Part shown: positions 61,560 to 64,000 of the stretch, one piece after another
Numbering within the stretch: the first letter of the stretch is position 1
Layout of the letters: each line of letters begins with the position of its first letter
NCBI RefSeq assembly: GCF_000002425.4
Contig: NC_037258.1
Span: forward strand, 3,339,003-3,403,002
DNA length: 64,000 nucleotides
Direction: 5' to 3'
Source: Physcomitrium patens
Lineage: Eukaryota; Streptophyta; Bryopsida; Funariales; Funariaceae
The notes under the pieces: generated by a model
The model's input: the letters and a program-made list of their open reading frames with translations, nothing else
Told to the model about the DNA's origin: nothing
Databases searched by the model: none
Program-made: the position numbers and the translations under genes

Positions 61560-62035
61560 ACTAAAATAAACATAAGTAAATAGAAGTAAGTAGAAACATG
61601 TAGAAACATGTTAGAAATATAATGCCTTTTTTAAGAAGCTTCAAAGAAGTTTTGTAGATGTGAATTAAATATTTTAACTTTTATAAATATTCCACATAGC
61701 TATTAAAACTTCTCTCATAAGTTTTATATTTTAAGAAATTTATGTTAGAAGTATCCTACAACTTAATGCTTGGGCAATATGTCTAAAAATCTCTATGAAA
61801 CTTTCTTTATAGGTAGTAAATATGGGACAAGACTAAAGGCATTGTCACTCTTATCATCACATTTATTGAGTTTCTAGTCTTAATTCCAGATTTCTTAGTC
61901 TCTTTGTATTTGGCAATATCTGTTGTAGTTGTTTTCTAGCTTATAATTATATTTTCTTTTCTAACCTTCTTCTTTCTTCACTAACATATGAGTATTTTTT
62001 TCATTTGGATTTCGTCTTGATTCATGTCCTCAAAA
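61560..62035 (+). repeat. Probable solo or fragmentary chromovirus LTR
   Basis: The order of short motifs follows the LTRs of the chromoviruses at 31,225 and 41,449: TAGAAGTAAGTAGAA, then GACTAAAGGCATTGTCACTC, CTTATCATC, TTTCTAGTCTTAATTCCAG, TCTCTTTGTATTTGGCAATA, GTTTTCTAGCTT and finally GATTCATGTCCT. Spacing and orientation match a plus-strand LTR, but identity is low and the ends are not sharp. No internal element sequence is attached. Confidence 0.5.
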
Positions 62036-62780
62036 CCTTCTTACATTAATTTTGGATAAACTAAAATTGATTAATTTTGCAAAATCATCAATTATCTGGA
62101 TCTTAGTAAGATCCAAAATATTTGGATTAATATATTGTTAAGCTTAAAATCTTGATGTGAAATTTTCATGTCATCTAAATAATATAGTGTCTTTATATTT
62201 TGATAAAATGCATCACTATAATAGTAATTTATTATTGATTGATTTATTTATTTTTTTATTTTTTTCAATATATTAATTAAACTTGTTTAAATCAACTCCA
62301 TCACCAAATTCAATTTTTTTTTAAAGACATAAAGTTAAATACAGCTTTGAAACAACAGCATACTCTTATTTTAATAAAAGAGAGAAAGCAAAAATAAATA
62401 AAGATAGATATAAGACAAAAAGTTATTTGTTTTAGAGCTTATTATTGTTATCATTTCGAAGACTATATTATAAACAAAATTGTTTACATATATAACTATA
62501 ACATTGTAATCAACCAATGAAAGTTTATATAAATATATATGTTATACATCTTTTTGAATATATGTTTCACTAATTAATATCAATATATTATGATATATGA
62601 TTAGAAAATAGTAAAATGTATTATAATTTGACTAATTAATTTCTAAGCATCTTAATATTTGAAAGGCTAAATCAATTTTAGTTTCTAATATTTTAGTCTT
62701 TCAAATATTTATAGTAATTATTAAAATAAGTTTATAAATAGATATATTCTAATTATTTTAGAAAATTTACATATATCTTG

Positions 62781-62819
<39 letters not shown>

Positions 62820-63358
62820 TCTAAGCTAGGTATCAATTATAAAACTTTGGCACACTTCTTCTAAAATATATGTTGTCTTTCAACTTATCTTTTTGTTTTT
62901 TCAAATTATTCTCTTTGAAGTATTATGGCTATAGTTGAAATGCATCTATATACTAGCTTAATTTATTGTTTTAAAACATATGCATTCTTATCAATAGGAA
63001 TAAAAATAAATATTAATAAATATATATCTATTCTTTAATGGTATATTAAATAACGTAGGATTCTATTAAATTTTAAATTTTAAAAATAAAATCTTAAAAA
63101 AGAATTAATTCTCATAATTCTACTAATTTTAAGGTAATCTATTAAGTTTTTGTAAGAAGAATACTAGTTATCTTTTAAAAAAAACCATTTAGACTTATTT
63201 TATTTAGATATTTATTAAAAATACCTACTTATAATCTAAAATTAATCAAACTAAAAAATAAAAAATGCCATCTTAACTATGTCTTAATAATTTTTTTAAA
63301 ATAAAGAAATATTTATTAATATTAGTCTTTATTTTGGATGTATTAAATATTTTAAAAT

Positions 63359-63389
<31 letters not shown>

Positions 63390-64000
63390 TCATAAAAAAT
63401 TAAATAAATATTATAGATATTTAAAAGGTTGAAATAACCTATACAAAATCTAAATTTATTAAATATATGCTATATTAAAATTATATTTTTTCTTTTTTTC
63501 TTTTTTTAGTAATTCTTTTTTAGTTTTTGGAAACAATGTCTAAAATGCTATCTTTAATTTATATATTACTTTTTGGAAACTTATGTGTGAAATTTGGTAG
63601 ATAAGTAAAGTATATAAAATAAACCATTATGTTTTAATCATTTTAAAGATATATTTAGAACTATTTAATACATTTAAGAATATATTTTTAATTTTTTATA
63701 AAAAAATCTTATCAAATTTTATATATCATTATAGTGATTTGAGAGCTTTACAAAAATTTTAAAAATTTCAATTTTCTAAGACTATTTTTTTGTACTTAAA
63801 TACCATGATGCAATCAAATTAACAAAATAAAATATTTTATTAAGATAAATTATAGTAATAAACATCTAGTAAGAAATTGGGTGTAATAGTGCCACATGGA
63901 TTTTGGAACCTTGGAATTAAGTAGTAGGATTAGCCCTTGTGGCCCCATAAGACACCTTATATAATAATTTAGAGCCTTGGTGATGTTTAAATATTTGACC

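Larger units (their letters stand above)
57870..64000. other. AT-rich intergenic DNA with decayed LTR sequence
   Basis: Six kilobases of very AT-rich DNA with stop codons in every frame. Microsatellites lie at 58,269-58,304 (TA), 59,240-59,303 (TA then GA), 62,783-62,817 (TA) and 63,359-63,381 (TA). I see no gene. A retrotransposon LTR remnant is listed separately. The last 120 bases rise slightly in GC, perhaps the edge of a further gene. Confidence 0.55.

Noticed and set aside
1..64000. tRNA, rRNA or other structured RNA genes
   Set aside because: I saw no tRNA-like A and B boxes with a matching cloverleaf, and no rRNA-like blocks, though reading by eye could miss one.

Overview
This is nuclear DNA of a land plant. 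The genes have many short GT-AG introns and plant-type families (class I histone deacetylase of the HDA9 type, a plant cereblon, two 2-oxoglutarate dioxygenases, an SGS3-type XS-domain gene). They sit in very AT-rich intergenic DNA full of (TA)n runs and decayed LTR retrotransposons, including a chromodomain-bearing Ty3/gypsy family. Gene islands of balanced composition in AT-rich, transposon-rich DNA, together with short introns, suggest a bryophyte, most likely a moss of the Physcomitrium type. That is inference, not proof.

Layout. 1-2,058: AT-rich, no gene supported. 2,059-3,383 (-): complete three-exon 2OG-Fe(II) dioxygenase. 4,227-4,772 (-): weak candidate for a small membrane protein. 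5,400-9,790: AT-rich spacer with (TA)n and poly(A). 9,800-14,575: gene-derived DNA holding a broken SGS3-type XS-domain gene (+) and an uncertain minus-strand ORF. 14,576-20,339: degenerate Ty1/copia element with both LTRs, sitting directly against the XS domain. 20,340-22,780: decayed coding pieces. 22,880-28,383 (-): complete 14-exon histone deacetylase. 28,600-31,220: spacer with a decayed lysine-rich segment. 31,225-36,878 (+): degenerate chromovirus with LTRs and a near-perfect target duplication. 37,725-40,893 (+): complete 11-exon 2OG dioxygenase. 41,449-45,900 (-): second chromovirus of the same family. Its 3' LTR carries a nested insertion with long inverted ends, a TTGAA duplication and a 100-N assembly gap. 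48,235-54,136 (+): complete 10-exon cereblon homologue. 55,965-57,282 (-): small, probably mitochondrial protein, divergent from a short ORF at 57,491-57,865 (+). 57,900-64,000: AT-rich spacer with microsatellites and an LTR remnant.

The genes do not form a pathway. Five have intact reading frames after splicing; for each the exon lengths sum to a multiple of three and, where the family is known, the catalytic or metal-binding residues are present. No operon-like or defence-island system is present. The most unusual items are the palindromic nested insertion around the assembly gap, the XS-domain (RNA-silencing-type) gene broken by a nonsense codon and abutted by a retrotransposon, and the one-sided C-to-T decay of LTR pairs.
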